A program made the translations under genes and the position numbers. Source: an uncultured Kiritimatiellota bacterium (GTDB lineage: Bacteria; Verrucomicrobiota; Kiritimatiellia; RFP12; DVOR01). From it: a DNA stretch of 64,000 bases. The DNA is taken from positions 62,001-126,000 of the forward strand of contig CALXSF010000007.1 in assembly GCA_944391055.1 (NCBI GenBank), in the 5' to 3' direction. Shown piece by piece: positions 1 to 7,791 of the stretch; position 1 is the first letter of the stretch, and each line of letters begins with the position of its first letter. Under the pieces are notes generated by a model. That model searched no databases, was not told the DNA's origin, and worked only from the letters and a program-made list of their open reading frames with translations.

Positions 1-882
1 GGTGTCGCCGTCGCGCAGGCGGCGGATGGCGGCGGCGCCGGCGGCGAGGGCCGGCAGGTCGCCCTTGAGGCGGGCCATGAGGATGGAGTAGGTGGTGGCC
101 GGGACGTCGGGCGGGAGCTCGGCGACCATGCAGCGGACGACCTGCGAGTCGCAGACGGCCAGGTCGGGGCGGAGGCGGCGGGCGGCCTCGGCGATGCGCT
201 TCTCGGTGACGACGACGGAGAGGAAGTCGTGGTCGAGCGCGTCGCGCAGCACGTTGGCCTGCGGCAGGATGAGCCGCCCCTTGGGGGCCTGGGAGTCGAT
301 GGGGACGATCTGGAGCACCACGCCGCCGGGGGGGACGAGGCCGTCGAGCGGGGCGGGGGCCTTGGCGAAGGCCGCGGGGAGCGCCTTGGCCAGGGCGGGG
401 CGCAGGGCGCCGAGCAGCGCGTCGCGCCCCTGCGGCGCGGCGAGGACGGGCGCGCCGGCGGCGCGGAGGGCCTCGAGGAAGGCGGGGCGCGGCGGGTGGC
501 GGTCGGTCTGGGTGACGAGGATGAGGCAGGGCTTGCGCCCCGCGCGGGCCAGGGCCAGGAGGTCGGGGTCGGGCGGCTGGCCGTCGTCGGCGGCGACGCC
601 GAGGATGAGGTCGGCGCGGGCGATGGCCTGCTCGGTGCGCGCGCGGCGCGCGGCGCCCAGGGCCGTCGGGTCGTCCCACCCGCCGGTGTCCAGCCAGAGG
701 ACGGGGCCGAAGGGGGGGAACTCCATCGCCTTCTCCACCACGTCGGTGGTGGTGCCGGCCAAGGGGGAGACGATCGCCACGTCCTGCCCCGCGAGGCGGT
801 TGAGGAGGGCGGATTTGCCGACGTTGGCGCGGCCGACGAGGGCGATGGTGAGGCGGAGGGCTTTGGGGGCGGTTTCAGGCAT
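1..882 (-). CDS. hydF: [FeFe]-hydrogenase maturation GTPase HydF (C-terminus cut by window edge)
   Basis: HydF is the GTPase and scaffold that assembles the 2Fe subcluster of [FeFe]-hydrogenase with HydE and HydG. Reading from ATG at 882, the protein starts with a TrmE/Era-like G domain: P-loop GRANVGKS at residues 17-24, switch GTTTD at 43-47 and DTGG at 65-68. The following middle region carries HydF-type dimerisation-domain sequence, including PIDSQAPKGRLILPQ and LPPDVPATTYSILMARLKGD. The cysteine-rich Fe-S domain would lie beyond base 1, so it cannot be checked. The start overlaps the stop of the upstream RNA methyltransferase by 8 bases, so the two are probably co-transcribed and coupled. 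The presence of HydF implies a hydrogen-evolving or hydrogen-using fermentative anaerobe. Confidence 0.92.
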   Translation of the reverse strand, partial: MPETAPKALRLTIALVGRANVGKSALLNRLAGQDVAIVSPLAGTTTDVVEKAMEFPPFGPVLWLDTGGWDDPTALGAARRARTEQAIARADLILGVAADDGQPPDPDLLALARAGRKPCLILVTQTDRHPPRPAFLEALRAAGAPVLAAPQGRDALLGALRPALAKALPAAFAKAPAPLDGLVPPGGVVLQIVPIDSQAPKGRLILPQANVLRDALDHDFLSVVVTEKRIAEAARRLRPDLAVCDSQVVRCMVAELPPDVPATTYSILMARLKGDLPALAAGAAAIRRLRDGDT

Positions 883-1648
883 GGCTGCGCTCGAAGGCTT
901 GGCGGGCCGCGTGGGCCACGAGGGTGAAGGCCATCACGACGTTGAGGGAGTTCTTGTGGCCGTAGAGGGGGATGCGCACGACGGCGTCGCAGGCGCGCAC
1001 CACGTCGGGCCCCAGCCCGAAGCGTTCGCTGCCCAGGGCCACCGCGCAGGGGAAGCGCCAGCGCCACGCCTCCAACGCGGGCGCGTCGGGGACGGTCTCC
1101 AGGGCGATGACCGGGACGCCCCCGGCCTGGAGCGCGCGGACGGCCCCGAGCGTGCGCGGCGCGCGCTCCCAAGGCACGAAGGCCTCCGCGCCGAGCGCCG
1201 CCTGGCGCGCGCGGCCGTCGTCGGGCGCGGGCGTGTAGCCGCAGAGCACCACCCGCCCGACGCCGAAGCAGTCGCAGACGCGGAAGAGCGTGCCCACGTT
1301 GATCGCCGAGCGGAAGTTGTCCGCCAGCACGGTCAGCGGCATCGGGGGCGCGGGGGCGGGGGCCTCGGCGGGAAGGTCGGCGGAGAGGATCTCCACGTCG
1401 GTGACCTTGACGCGGGTGAGCGTGCGCTCGCAGGGGACGAGGAGAGCGAAGAGGTCCTGGCGCGTCATCCCCGGGCGCGCCAGGCGCGCCAGATCGGCCA
1501 AATGCGGCACCCCGGCGCACCGTTCGCGGAGGAAGCGCGCGAGGTCGGCGATGGCGGCGGCGCGGAAACGGGGCTTCTCCCAGCCGCGATCCAGTGCCGT
1601 CAGGCGCTTGTGGACGTCGCGCCACGCCTTCTCGTCTCGTTCGTCCAT
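875..1648 (-). CDS. SpoU/TrmH-family RNA 2'-O-methyltransferase
   Basis: A 257-residue SPOUT-class methyltransferase that should transfer a methyl group from SAM to a ribose 2'-OH in tRNA or rRNA. The three family motifs are present: NFRSAINVGTLFR (motif 1, with the catalytic Asn/Arg), ALGSERFGL (motif 2) and IPLYGHKNSLNV (motif 3, knot). About 100 residues precede the catalytic domain and could bind substrate. The start is set at ATG 1648 (MDERDEK) rather than a longer in-frame start at 1711, because an extended -10 (TGG TATCCT) ends 7 bases upstream of 1648 and would leave the longer start outside the transcript. The substrate cannot be told from sequence. It is followed directly by hydF. 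Confidence 0.85.
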   Translation of the reverse strand: MDERDEKAWRDVHKRLTALDRGWEKPRFRAAAIADLARFLRERCAGVPHLADLARLARPGMTRQDLFALLVPCERTLTRVKVTDVEILSADLPAEAPAPAPPMPLTVLADNFRSAINVGTLFRVCDCFGVGRVVLCGYTPAPDDGRARQAALGAEAFVPWERAPRTLGAVRALQAGGVPVIALETVPDAPALEAWRWRFPCAVALGSERFGLGPDVVRACDAVVRIPLYGHKNSLNVVMAFTLVAHAARQAFERSHA

Positions 1649-1655
1649 GGCGTCT

Positions 1656-1664
1656 AGGATACCA
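1656..1664 (-). promoter_or_regulatory. Extended -10 promoter of the SpoU methyltransferase; predicted leaderless start
   Basis: On the minus strand TG-G-TATCCT occupies 1664-1656, and 7 bases (1655-1649) separate it from ATG 1648. Transcription would therefore begin at about the first base of the start codon. No convincing -35 is seen 16-18 bases upstream. Confidence 0.6.
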
Positions 1665-1748
1665 CAAAGCGCCCGGCCTGCGGCGGCGGGCGCGGCGCGC
1701 GCCGCGCCCACGCCGGGGAAAGGGGGGTGGAATGGGGCGGAAAAGGGG

Positions 1749-1767
1749 GCAAATCGTTAGGATTTGC
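1749..1767. other. Inverted repeat followed by a T-rich run, upstream of the heme cluster
   Basis: GCAAATC (1749-1755), a 5-base loop, then GATTTGC (1761-1767), followed on the plus strand by TTATTTTTCTT. It looks like a weak intrinsic terminator, but no plus-strand gene ends before it within the window. It sits in an unusually AT-rich stretch between the divergent methyltransferase and chuW-like promoters, so it may instead be a regulator binding site or a leader structure. Between it and the main promoter, TTGGCA (1789-1794) and TATGGT (1813-1818), 18 bases apart, could form a second, weaker promoter. Confidence 0.4.
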
Positions 1768-1858
1768 TTATTTTTCTTGCGGCGCCGCTTGGCATTTCTT
1801 GTCGGAAGTCGCTATGGTTCGTGGCGAAATGCACGATTTTCGGGCGCGTTCCGGGGGC

Positions 1859-1887
1859 TTGACAAGGTTGTTCGGAAAGGCTAATAT
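1859..1887 (+). promoter_or_regulatory. Sigma70-type promoter of the chuW-like/ECF cluster with a palindrome over the -10
   Basis: TTGACA at 1859-1864 and TAATAT at 1882-1887 are separated by exactly 17 bases. This is the closest match to the sigma70 consensus in the window. The -10 lies inside a perfect 12-base palindrome, GCTAATATTAGC (1880-1891), which is a good candidate for an operator. Transcription would start near 1894, giving a leader of about 40 bases to ATG 1935. Confidence 0.8.
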
Positions 1888-1934
1888 TAGCGCGTTTTAA
1901 TTCAAGGCCCACCGTGGGCAAGGAAGTGAGACGT

Positions 1935-3245
1935 ATGGATGCTTTTCTGTTGCCGACCGACCGTGCGGAGCTGCTGAGGCGGCTCTCGGCGAAGGTGGCC
2001 CCGCATGGGGGGGATGTGCCGATGGGGCCGGCGCGGCCGGGGGAGGGGCCGGATCCGCGGGAGGCTTGGGGGCGGGCGGTGCCGACGGAGGGTCAGCCGC
2101 TGATCCTCTACGTCCACGTGCCGTTCTGCGTGAGCCGCTGCGCGTTCTGCGGCTTCTACGCCCATCGGACGGACGAGGCGGCGCTGGAGGCCTACGCGGG
2201 GCGGTTGCTGAAGGAGATCGCGCGTGAGGCGGATCGGGGTGTCTTCACGAAAAAGCCGGTGGACGTGGTCTATTTCGGCGGGGGGACGCCGACGGCGCTG
2301 GGAGCCGACCAGTTGCGGCGGGTGATCGGCGCGATTTATGAGCGCTTCAACGTGGCGCCGGATGTGGAGTTCACCGTCGAGGGGCGCATCTATGCCTTCG
2401 ACGACGCGCGGGTGCGGGCGTGCCTGGAGTCGGGCGCGACGCGCTTCTCGTTCGGCATCCAGAGTTTCCAGACGGAGCTGCGGCGGAGCCTCGGGCGGCG
2501 GAACAGCCGCGAGGAACTGCTCACGCGCCTGGGCGAGATCAAGGGCATCTGCGGCGACAGGGTCGCGCTGGTGGCCGACCTGATTTACGGCCTGCCGGGG
2601 CAGACGCAGGAGCAGTGGATGGAGGAGAACGTCAAGACCGTCCACGACTCGGCGCTCGACGGCGTGGATCTCTACTCGCTCAAGGTCTTCCCCGGCCTGC
2701 CGCTGGCCAAGCGGATGGAGAAGGAGGGCTGGGACGAGGCGGAGCGGGCGGCGCGCCACGCGGCGGCCTGCGACTGGCTGGCCGGGCAGGGGTGGCGGCA
2801 GCTTTCCTGCACGCATTGGGGGCGCAACGCACTGGAGCGCAACCGCTACAACCATTGGGCCAAGACGGGGGCGGACATCGTGCCCTTCGGCTGCGGCGCG
2901 GGCGGTTTCGTCGGCGACGTCGCCTTCATGCAGACGGGGGACCTGGAGGCGTGGGGCAGGGCCGTGGACGCGGGCGAGAAACCCCTTGCCATGGCGATGC
3001 CCAAGCCCGCCGGCCATCGCCTCCGTGCCAAGCTCACGGATCAGATGGAACGCGGGCTCTTCCGTCCCGACGATTTCCCGGGCGCCGGCCTCTCCCCGTT
3101 GCTGGAGAATTGGGAGCGGGCCGGCGTCTGGGCCTCGCGCCCCGACGGGGGCTATCGGCTGACGCGCCTGGGCGAGTATTATCAGACGCGGCTGACGGCG
3201 TTGCTGGCCGGCGCGCTCTTCTCCGGCGGGATGGGGGGCAGGTAA
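1935..3245 (+). CDS. Radical-SAM heme-degrading methyltransferase, ChuW/HutW-like (anaerobilin synthase family)
   Basis: A 436-residue HemW-like radical-SAM enzyme. The 4Fe-4S motif is C65-x3-C69-x2-C72, followed by the SAM-binding GGGTP at 115-119. A C-terminal region (HWGRNALERNRYNHW and FGCGAGGF) follows the TIM barrel. HemW itself (heme chaperone) and HemN (coproporphyrinogen dehydrogenase) are relatives. ChuW/HutW is preferred because the gene heads an operon with a membrane importer and a flavodoxin, the arrangement known from anaerobic heme-opening systems, where ChuW cleaves and methylates heme to anaerobilin and releases iron. ATG 1935 is chosen over GTG 1914 because AAGGAAGTGAG precedes it. 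Distinguishing ChuW from HemW needs family profiles, so the functional call is moderately sure. Confidence 0.75.
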   Translation: MDAFLLPTDRAELLRRLSAKVAPHGGDVPMGPARPGEGPDPREAWGRAVPTEGQPLILYVHVPFCVSRCAFCGFYAHRTDEAALEAYAGRLLKEIAREADRGVFTKKPVDVVYFGGGTPTALGADQLRRVIGAIYERFNVAPDVEFTVEGRIYAFDDARVRACLESGATRFSFGIQSFQTELRRSLGRRNSREELLTRLGEIKGICGDRVALVADLIYGLPGQTQEQWMEENVKTVHDSALDGVDLYSLKVFPGLPLAKRMEKEGWDEAERAARHAAACDWLAGQGWRQLSCTHWGRNALERNRYNHWAKTGADIVPFGCGAGGFVGDVAFMQTGDLEAWGRAVDAGEKPLAMAMPKPAGHRLRAKLTDQMERGLFRPDDFPGAGLSPLLENWERAGVWASRPDGGYRLTRLGEYYQTRLTALLAGALFSGGMGGR

Positions 3246-3246
3246 G

Positions 3247-3807
3247 GTGCGGCTTCCGCGCAAAGGGTGTTACTACTGGGACACCGAGAGCCTGATCGTC
3301 GTGGGGCTCTTCACGGCGCTGGGCAAGGCGGCCTCGCTCCTCGTGGCCCTGCTGGGCGGGGGGATGAACCCGGTGACGCTGCTGCTGAAGAACGGCATCG
3401 CCACGGCGCTGCTGGTGGTGATGGTGGCGCGGGTGCGGAAGTTCGGCACGCTGCTGCTCTACACGCTGGTGGCGCAGGTGGTGTCGTTCCTCATGACCGG
3501 CGGCATCATGATCGGCACCCTGCCGCTCTACCTGCTGGGCGCGCTCGTCGCGGACGCGCTGATCGCGCTGTGCGGGGGCTATCGCAAGGTGTGGGCGGTG
3601 CTGCTGGGGGTGGCGGTCTACGACGCCTTCGGGCGGGTGCTGGGGCTGGCGATGTCGTTTCTGATGGCGCGCGAGAACGTCGGCATGGTCGGCGTGGGCG
3701 CGGTAATCGTGGCTTTCGGTTACCTGGGGTGCCTCTTGGTGGGGCTGCCCTGCGGGGCCAAATTCGTGAGGGAGCTCCGCCATGCGGGCATCATCCGTGA
3801 GCTCTGA
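3247..3807 (+). CDS. ECF transporter substrate-binding (S) component
   Basis: A 186-residue membrane protein with five to six hydrophobic helices and short loops, resembling the MptS/Trep_Strep class of putative ECF S components. S components bind the substrate in the membrane and dock on an ECF module (T plus two ATPases). It starts with GTG one base after the chuW-like stop, and the T component begins inside its last 26 bases, so the three transporter genes are translationally linked. Substrate cannot be read from the sequence. The neighbouring heme-opening enzyme and flavodoxin make heme or a related tetrapyrrole the leading candidate; a vitamin precursor is the alternative. Confidence 0.75.
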   Translation: MRLPRKGCYYWDTESLIVVGLFTALGKAASLLVALLGGGMNPVTLLLKNGIATALLVVMVARVRKFGTLLLYTLVAQVVSFLMTGGIMIGTLPLYLLGALVADALIALCGGYRKVWAVLLGVAVYDAFGRVLGLAMSFLMARENVGMVGVGAVIVAFGYLGCLLVGLPCGAKFVRELRHAGIIREL

Positions 3808-4603
3808 GGCGCTGGACATCCGCACGCGGCTGCTGATCTCGCTGGCCGTCTCGGGCGTGTCGATCTACCTGAGCGGCACGGGGCCGCTGCTGGCGCTCGG
3901 CGCGGCGACGCTGCTCTACGTGCTCACCTCGGGGCGCTACAAGGTCATCGTGGTCTCCTACCTGGCCGTCTGCGCGATGATGGCCTTCACGGTGGGCGTG
4001 ATCGTCGTCTCCTTCAAGATCGGCGAGTGGCTGGTGGCCGGCACGGCGTGGGAGCGCTCGGTGGCGATGCTCAAGCCCGCGATGCTGGGCAACTTCCACA
4101 CCCCCTTCCTGCGCATGATCCCGGCGCTCAACGTGCTGCTCGCCATCGGGCTGGACTTCTCGGTGCAGCGCTTCGTGGGGGCGATGAAGAGCCTGCGCCT
4201 GCCGCGCGTGGCGCTGGTGCCGCTGATGGTCTTCTGCCGTTTCGTGCCGGAGTTCGTCGACGTCATCCGCCAGCTGCGCGACGCGGTTCGGATGCGTGGC
4301 TTCTCCCTCAGTTTCGGCGCGGCGCTCCTCCATCCCGTCCAGGCGGTGCGGCTGACGGTGGTGCCGCTGACCGTCCGCACGCTCCGCATGGCCGACCACC
4401 TCTCCGTGGCCGCCGAGATGAAGCGCGTGGGCTACGCCCGGCGCCCCACGCAGCTGCTGGCCCTGCGCTTCGGGAAGGCCGACTTCGCGGCGCTCGTGGC
4501 CGCGGCGCACATCCTCGCGGCGCTCTGCCTCTGGCAGGCCCTCATCCCCGCCACGCCCTACGGCCCCCGTGCCGTCCAAACGGAGGAGGCCGCCCATGAG
4601 TGA
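3782..4603 (+). CDS. ECF transporter transmembrane (T) component, CbiQ/EcfT family
   Basis: A 273-residue EcfT-like protein. It has N-terminal membrane helices, then a cytoplasmic coupling region with two short Arg-containing motifs: VRMRGF near residue 170 and KRVGYA near residue 218. In the family these transmit ATPase movement to the S component. A last hydrophobic helix (ALVAAAHILAALCLW) lies near the C-terminus. It overlaps the S gene by 26 bases and the ATPase gene by 8 (ATGAGTGA). It is expected to form the ECF complex with its two neighbours. Confidence 0.85.
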   Translation: MRASSVSSEALDIRTRLLISLAVSGVSIYLSGTGPLLALGAATLLYVLTSGRYKVIVVSYLAVCAMMAFTVGVIVVSFKIGEWLVAGTAWERSVAMLKPAMLGNFHTPFLRMIPALNVLLAIGLDFSVQRFVGAMKSLRLPRVALVPLMVFCRFVPEFVDVIRQLRDAVRMRGFSLSFGAALLHPVQAVRLTVVPLTVRTLRMADHLSVAAEMKRVGYARRPTQLLALRFGKADFAALVAAAHILAALCLWQALIPATPYGPRAVQTEEAAHE

Positions 4604-6038
4604 GTGGATGATCCGGGCCGAGGACGTGGCCTACCGCTATCCCTTCGCCGAGGCCCCCGCGCTGGAAGGCGTCTCCTTCCGTCTGCGGCGGGGTGAGGCC
4701 CTGCTCGTGACCGGCGCGAGCGGCTGCGGCAAATCGACCCTCCTGCGCCTGCTCAACGGCCTCATCCCCAACCACTACAAAGGTGTGCTCACCGGCCGCC
4801 TCGACGTCGCCGGCGAACGCCTCCCCGTGCCGATGGAGGCGCTGGCCAAGCGCGTCGGGACCGTCCTCCAGAACCCCGACGAACAGTTCTTCGCCACCAC
4901 CGTGGAGGAGGAGGTCGCCCTCACGCTCGAATGGCAATGCCGCCCGCGCGAGGAGATCCGCCGCCGGGTGGATGGCGCCCTGCGCGTCCTCGACCTTACC
5001 GACCTGGCCCGCCGCTCCGTCTTCACCCTCTCCTCCGGCGAGAAGCAAAAGACCACCCTCGCGGCCATCCTCGCCGCCGAGGCCGACCTGGTGGTGATGG
5101 ACGAGCCGACGGCCAACCTCTCCCCCGAGGCCACCGAGGCGCTCGCCCGGCTCGTCCTCCGCCTCAAACGCCATGGCGTGACGCTCGCCATCGTCGACCA
5201 CCGGCTCTACTGGCTCCGCGGCGTCCTCGACCGCCTCCTCGTGCTCGAGCGCGGCCGCGTCGTCTTCAACGCCGAGCGGATGCCCGGCGGCGAGGATCCG
5301 CTCGACCTCCTGGCCGCCCACCCCGACGTCGCCCGCTGGGGGCTGCGCCGCGTGAGCGTCTCCCGCCCCGACCTGCCGCCCGCCGACACCTTCGGCGCGC
5401 CCGCCGTCGAGATCCGCGGCCTTGGCTTCCGCCATTCCAAAAAGGGCCGCGTCATCTTCCGCGACTTCTCCGCGCGCCTCCCGCGCGGCGCGGTCACGGC
5501 CGTCGTCGGCGCCAACGGCGCGGGCAAGACGACCCTCGCGCGGCTCCTCTGCGGTCTGGCCAAGCCCCAGGCCGGCGAGATCCTCCACGAGGGGCGCGCC
5601 CTCCGCCGCCGCGACGTCCGCGCGCACGCCGCCTTCGTCATGCAGCAGATGGATATCCAGCTCTTCATGCGCACCGTCCGCGAGGAACTGCTCTTCTCCG
5701 CGCCGCGCGCGGTGCCCCGCGCCGACCGCGAGGCCGAGGCCGAGCGCCTGCTGGGCGTCTTCGGCCTGGCGCATTTGGCCGGGCGCCACCCGCAATCCCT
5801 CTCCGGCGGCGAGAAGCAGCGCCTCGTCGTCGCCTGCGCGCTGATGAAGCGCCCCGCGCTGCTGATCCTGGACGAGCCCACCAGCGGGCTCGACGGCCGC
5901 AACATGCGCGTCATCGCCGCGCAGCTGGCGCAGTTCGCCCTCGACGGCGGCGCGGCCCTGCTCATCACCCATGACCTTGAACTGTTGGAACTGGTGGCCC
6001 AGTGCCAACTCCGCATCGAAAGGAACGAAACCCCATGA
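4596..6038 (+). CDS. ECF transporter ATPase, fused double ABC domain (EcfA-EcfA')
   Basis: A 480-residue protein made of two ABC ATPase domains in one chain. It replaces the usual pair of EcfA1 and EcfA2 subunits. Domain 1 has Walker A GASGCGKS (40-47), signature LSSGEK and Walker B VVMDEP. Domain 2 has Walker A GANGAGKT (305-312), signature LSGGEK and Walker B LILDEP. Both Q-loop regions are of cobalt/ECF type (LQNPDEQFF in domain 1, MQQMDIQLFM in domain 2). It powers import through the S/T pair encoded directly upstream. The start ATG 4596 (MSEWMIRAE) overlaps the T stop, and its own stop overlaps the flavodoxin start (ATGA). Confidence 0.9.
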   Translation: MSEWMIRAEDVAYRYPFAEAPALEGVSFRLRRGEALLVTGASGCGKSTLLRLLNGLIPNHYKGVLTGRLDVAGERLPVPMEALAKRVGTVLQNPDEQFFATTVEEEVALTLEWQCRPREEIRRRVDGALRVLDLTDLARRSVFTLSSGEKQKTTLAAILAAEADLVVMDEPTANLSPEATEALARLVLRLKRHGVTLAIVDHRLYWLRGVLDRLLVLERGRVVFNAERMPGGEDPLDLLAAHPDVARWGLRRVSVSRPDLPPADTFGAPAVEIRGLGFRHSKKGRVIFRDFSARLPRGAVTAVVGANGAGKTTLARLLCGLAKPQAGEILHEGRALRRRDVRAHAAFVMQQMDIQLFMRTVREELLFSAPRAVPRADREAEAERLLGVFGLAHLAGRHPQSLSGGEKQRLVVACALMKRPALLILDEPTSGLDGRNMRVIAAQLAQFALDGGAALLITHDLELLELVAQCQLRIERNETP

Positions 6039-6544
6039 AAACGCTCGTCGTCTACTCCACCGCCACCGGCAACACCCGCAAGGTCGCCGAGGCCATCGCC
6101 GCCGCCCTCCCCGGCGCCGAACTCCACGACGTCAAGACCGCGCCCGCGCCCGACGCCTACGACTTCGTCGCCATGGGCTTCTGGGTCGACAAGGGCGGCC
6201 CCAACAAAGAGGCCGCCGACTACATGAAGACCATCCGCGGCAAGAAGGTCTTCACCTTCTTCACCCTCGGCGCCAACCCCGACTCCGCGCACGCGCGCTC
6301 CTGCGCCGAGGCCGCCCCCAAGGCCTATGGCGAGGGCACCGAGCAGGTCGCCGCCTTCTGGTGCCAGGGCGCCATCGCCCCCAATCTCATCGCATGGATG
6401 CGCAAGATGCCCGCCGGCAACCCCCACGCCCCGACCCCCGAGGCCGAGAAGCGCTGGGCCGAGGCCGCCAAGCATCCCGACGAAACCGATCTCCAGCACG
6501 CCGCGCAGGCCGCCGCCGAGGCGCTCGCCAAGGCCCAGGCCTGA
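6035..6544 (+). CDS. Flavodoxin-family protein of the heme cluster
   Basis: A 169-residue flavodoxin-like fold beginning MKTLVVYSTATGNT. The phosphate-binding loop STATGNT (8-14) holds FMN. The next conserved segment, YDFVAMGFWVDKGGPNKEA, resembles the flavodoxin 50s loop. Flavodoxins donate electrons, and in known anaerobic heme-degradation operons a flavodoxin partner supplies the radical-SAM enzyme or reduces the linear tetrapyrrole product. ATG 6035 overlaps the ATPase stop by 4 bases, so it is the last member of the chuW-like/ECF operon. An in-frame start at 6002 would add 11 residues inside the ATPase gene and is not favoured. Confidence 0.85.
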   Translation: MKTLVVYSTATGNTRKVAEAIAAALPGAELHDVKTAPAPDAYDFVAMGFWVDKGGPNKEAADYMKTIRGKKVFTFFTLGANPDSAHARSCAEAAPKAYGEGTEQVAAFWCQGAIAPNLIAWMRKMPAGNPHAPTPEAEKRWAEAAKHPDETDLQHAAQAAAEALAKAQA

Positions 6545-6577
6545 GTTCACACACACCAACAAAAGGAAACATCCGCC

Positions 6578-7768
6578 ATGGACACACACCTCAGACACAC
6601 CAAACGCCACGCGGGCTTCACGCTCGTCGAGCTCCTCGTGGTCGTCGCCATCATCGCCGTCATCGGCGCCGGCGTCGCGGTCACCTACCGCAACCTCGAC
6701 GACCGCGCCAAGACGGCGATGGAGATGAACGACTGCTCCACCCTCATGACCGTCATCGGCCACTGGAGCGCCATCAACGACGGCGCCCTCATCAACAAGC
6801 TCGACTCCCTCATCGACACCGAGGGCCACATGTACCACAACATGCCCTCGTCCATGGGGTCGATGAACCTGACGAACGTCACCCCGATGTCGAGCTCCGG
6901 CATGGGCCTCACCGGGCCCGTCGGCTACACCTGCATGGCCCAGCCCGCCCCCGACGAGGTCATCGAGGCGCTCGCGAACTCCGGCCTCACGCAGGCCTAC
7001 CTCCACCGCGTGGACGCCACCGACGCCAACGACTCCACCTTCGAGATGACCGGGATGATGCAGGGCGACATGGACACCTCCGAGACGCTCTGCTCCCTCG
7101 CCAGCCAGGCGGACACCGCCGAGGCGGCCACCGCCAACGAGTTGGTGAGCCAGGCCGAGACCCTTCGCGCGGAGTTGCAGGCGCAGCTGGACGACAGCAC
7201 GACGTATCCCTCCCCCTCCGTCGTTTTCACCCCCAGCGAGGGCTCCGCGCAGACCTTCACGGACATGGCGTCGCTCAACACCGCCATCCAGGAGGCGCAG
7301 GCCATCGTGGACGGCGGCAACCGCCTCAACGAGCTCTGCTTCATCTACCCGGGCGGCGGCGCGCAGATGATGGGGGCGACCATGCCGATGAACCTCACCG
7401 ACGAGATCATCTCCAACTGCGGCCTCACCAACGACGAGGTGGCCCTCCCCACCCAGTCCAATGACCAGAACGTCACCGAAGGCCGCCGCTACTACCTCGT
7501 GGTGATGGGCCTGGGGCGCTTCAGCTCCATCTACAGCGGCAAGGCCGTCCGCGTGGACACTCCCGCCTACGGCAAGCGCCAGGAGCAGAACAACACGGTC
7601 TACAACCGCTACCTCGTCGTCATCAAGGTGCCCACCTCCGGCTATAACTCCATGACCGGCGCGGGCGACGACACCTGCTCCGTGGCCGCCGTGCTCACGC
7701 CCCAGGGCTACACCGTCGCCTCCCTGCGCGACAACTACATCTCCGACACCGCGAAGATGAAGGACTGA
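6578..7768 (+). CDS. Type IV pilin-like protein 1 (large prepilin)
   Basis: A 396-residue prepilin. The leader MDTHLRHTKRHAG ends at a prepilin peptidase site, giving mature FTLVELL with Glu at +5 and a hydrophobic helix (VVVAIIAVIGAGVAV). The globular part is long and rich in Thr, Ser, Asp and Asn, with several Met-rich stretches and few charges. The N-terminal 35 residues closely match those of the next gene, including GAGVAVTYR against GAGVAVTYG, which suggests duplication. It opens the pilus operon, 33 bases after the flavodoxin stop with AAAGGAAA as ribosome site, and no separate promoter is seen. It could be the main pilin or a large minor pilin or adhesin. Confidence 0.85.
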   Translation: MDTHLRHTKRHAGFTLVELLVVVAIIAVIGAGVAVTYRNLDDRAKTAMEMNDCSTLMTVIGHWSAINDGALINKLDSLIDTEGHMYHNMPSSMGSMNLTNVTPMSSSGMGLTGPVGYTCMAQPAPDEVIEALANSGLTQAYLHRVDATDANDSTFEMTGMMQGDMDTSETLCSLASQADTAEAATANELVSQAETLRAELQAQLDDSTTYPSPSVVFTPSEGSAQTFTDMASLNTAIQEAQAIVDGGNRLNELCFIYPGGGAQMMGATMPMNLTDEIISNCGLTNDEVALPTQSNDQNVTEGRRYYLVVMGLGRFSSIYSGKAVRVDTPAYGKRQEQNNTVYNRYLVVIKVPTSGYNSMTGAGDDTCSVAAVLTPQGYTVASLRDNYISDTAKMKD

Positions 7769-7791
7769 GGAGCCCCGCCTTGAGGACGGCC

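Noticed and set aside
1741-1780. Terminator of an upstream plus-strand gene at 1749-1778
   Set aside because: The genes to the left are all on the minus strand, so no transcript needs it; recorded as an inverted repeat instead.
4542-6008. 488-codon minus-strand frame opposite the ECF ATPase
   Set aside because: Antisense to a protein with two complete sets of ABC motifs.
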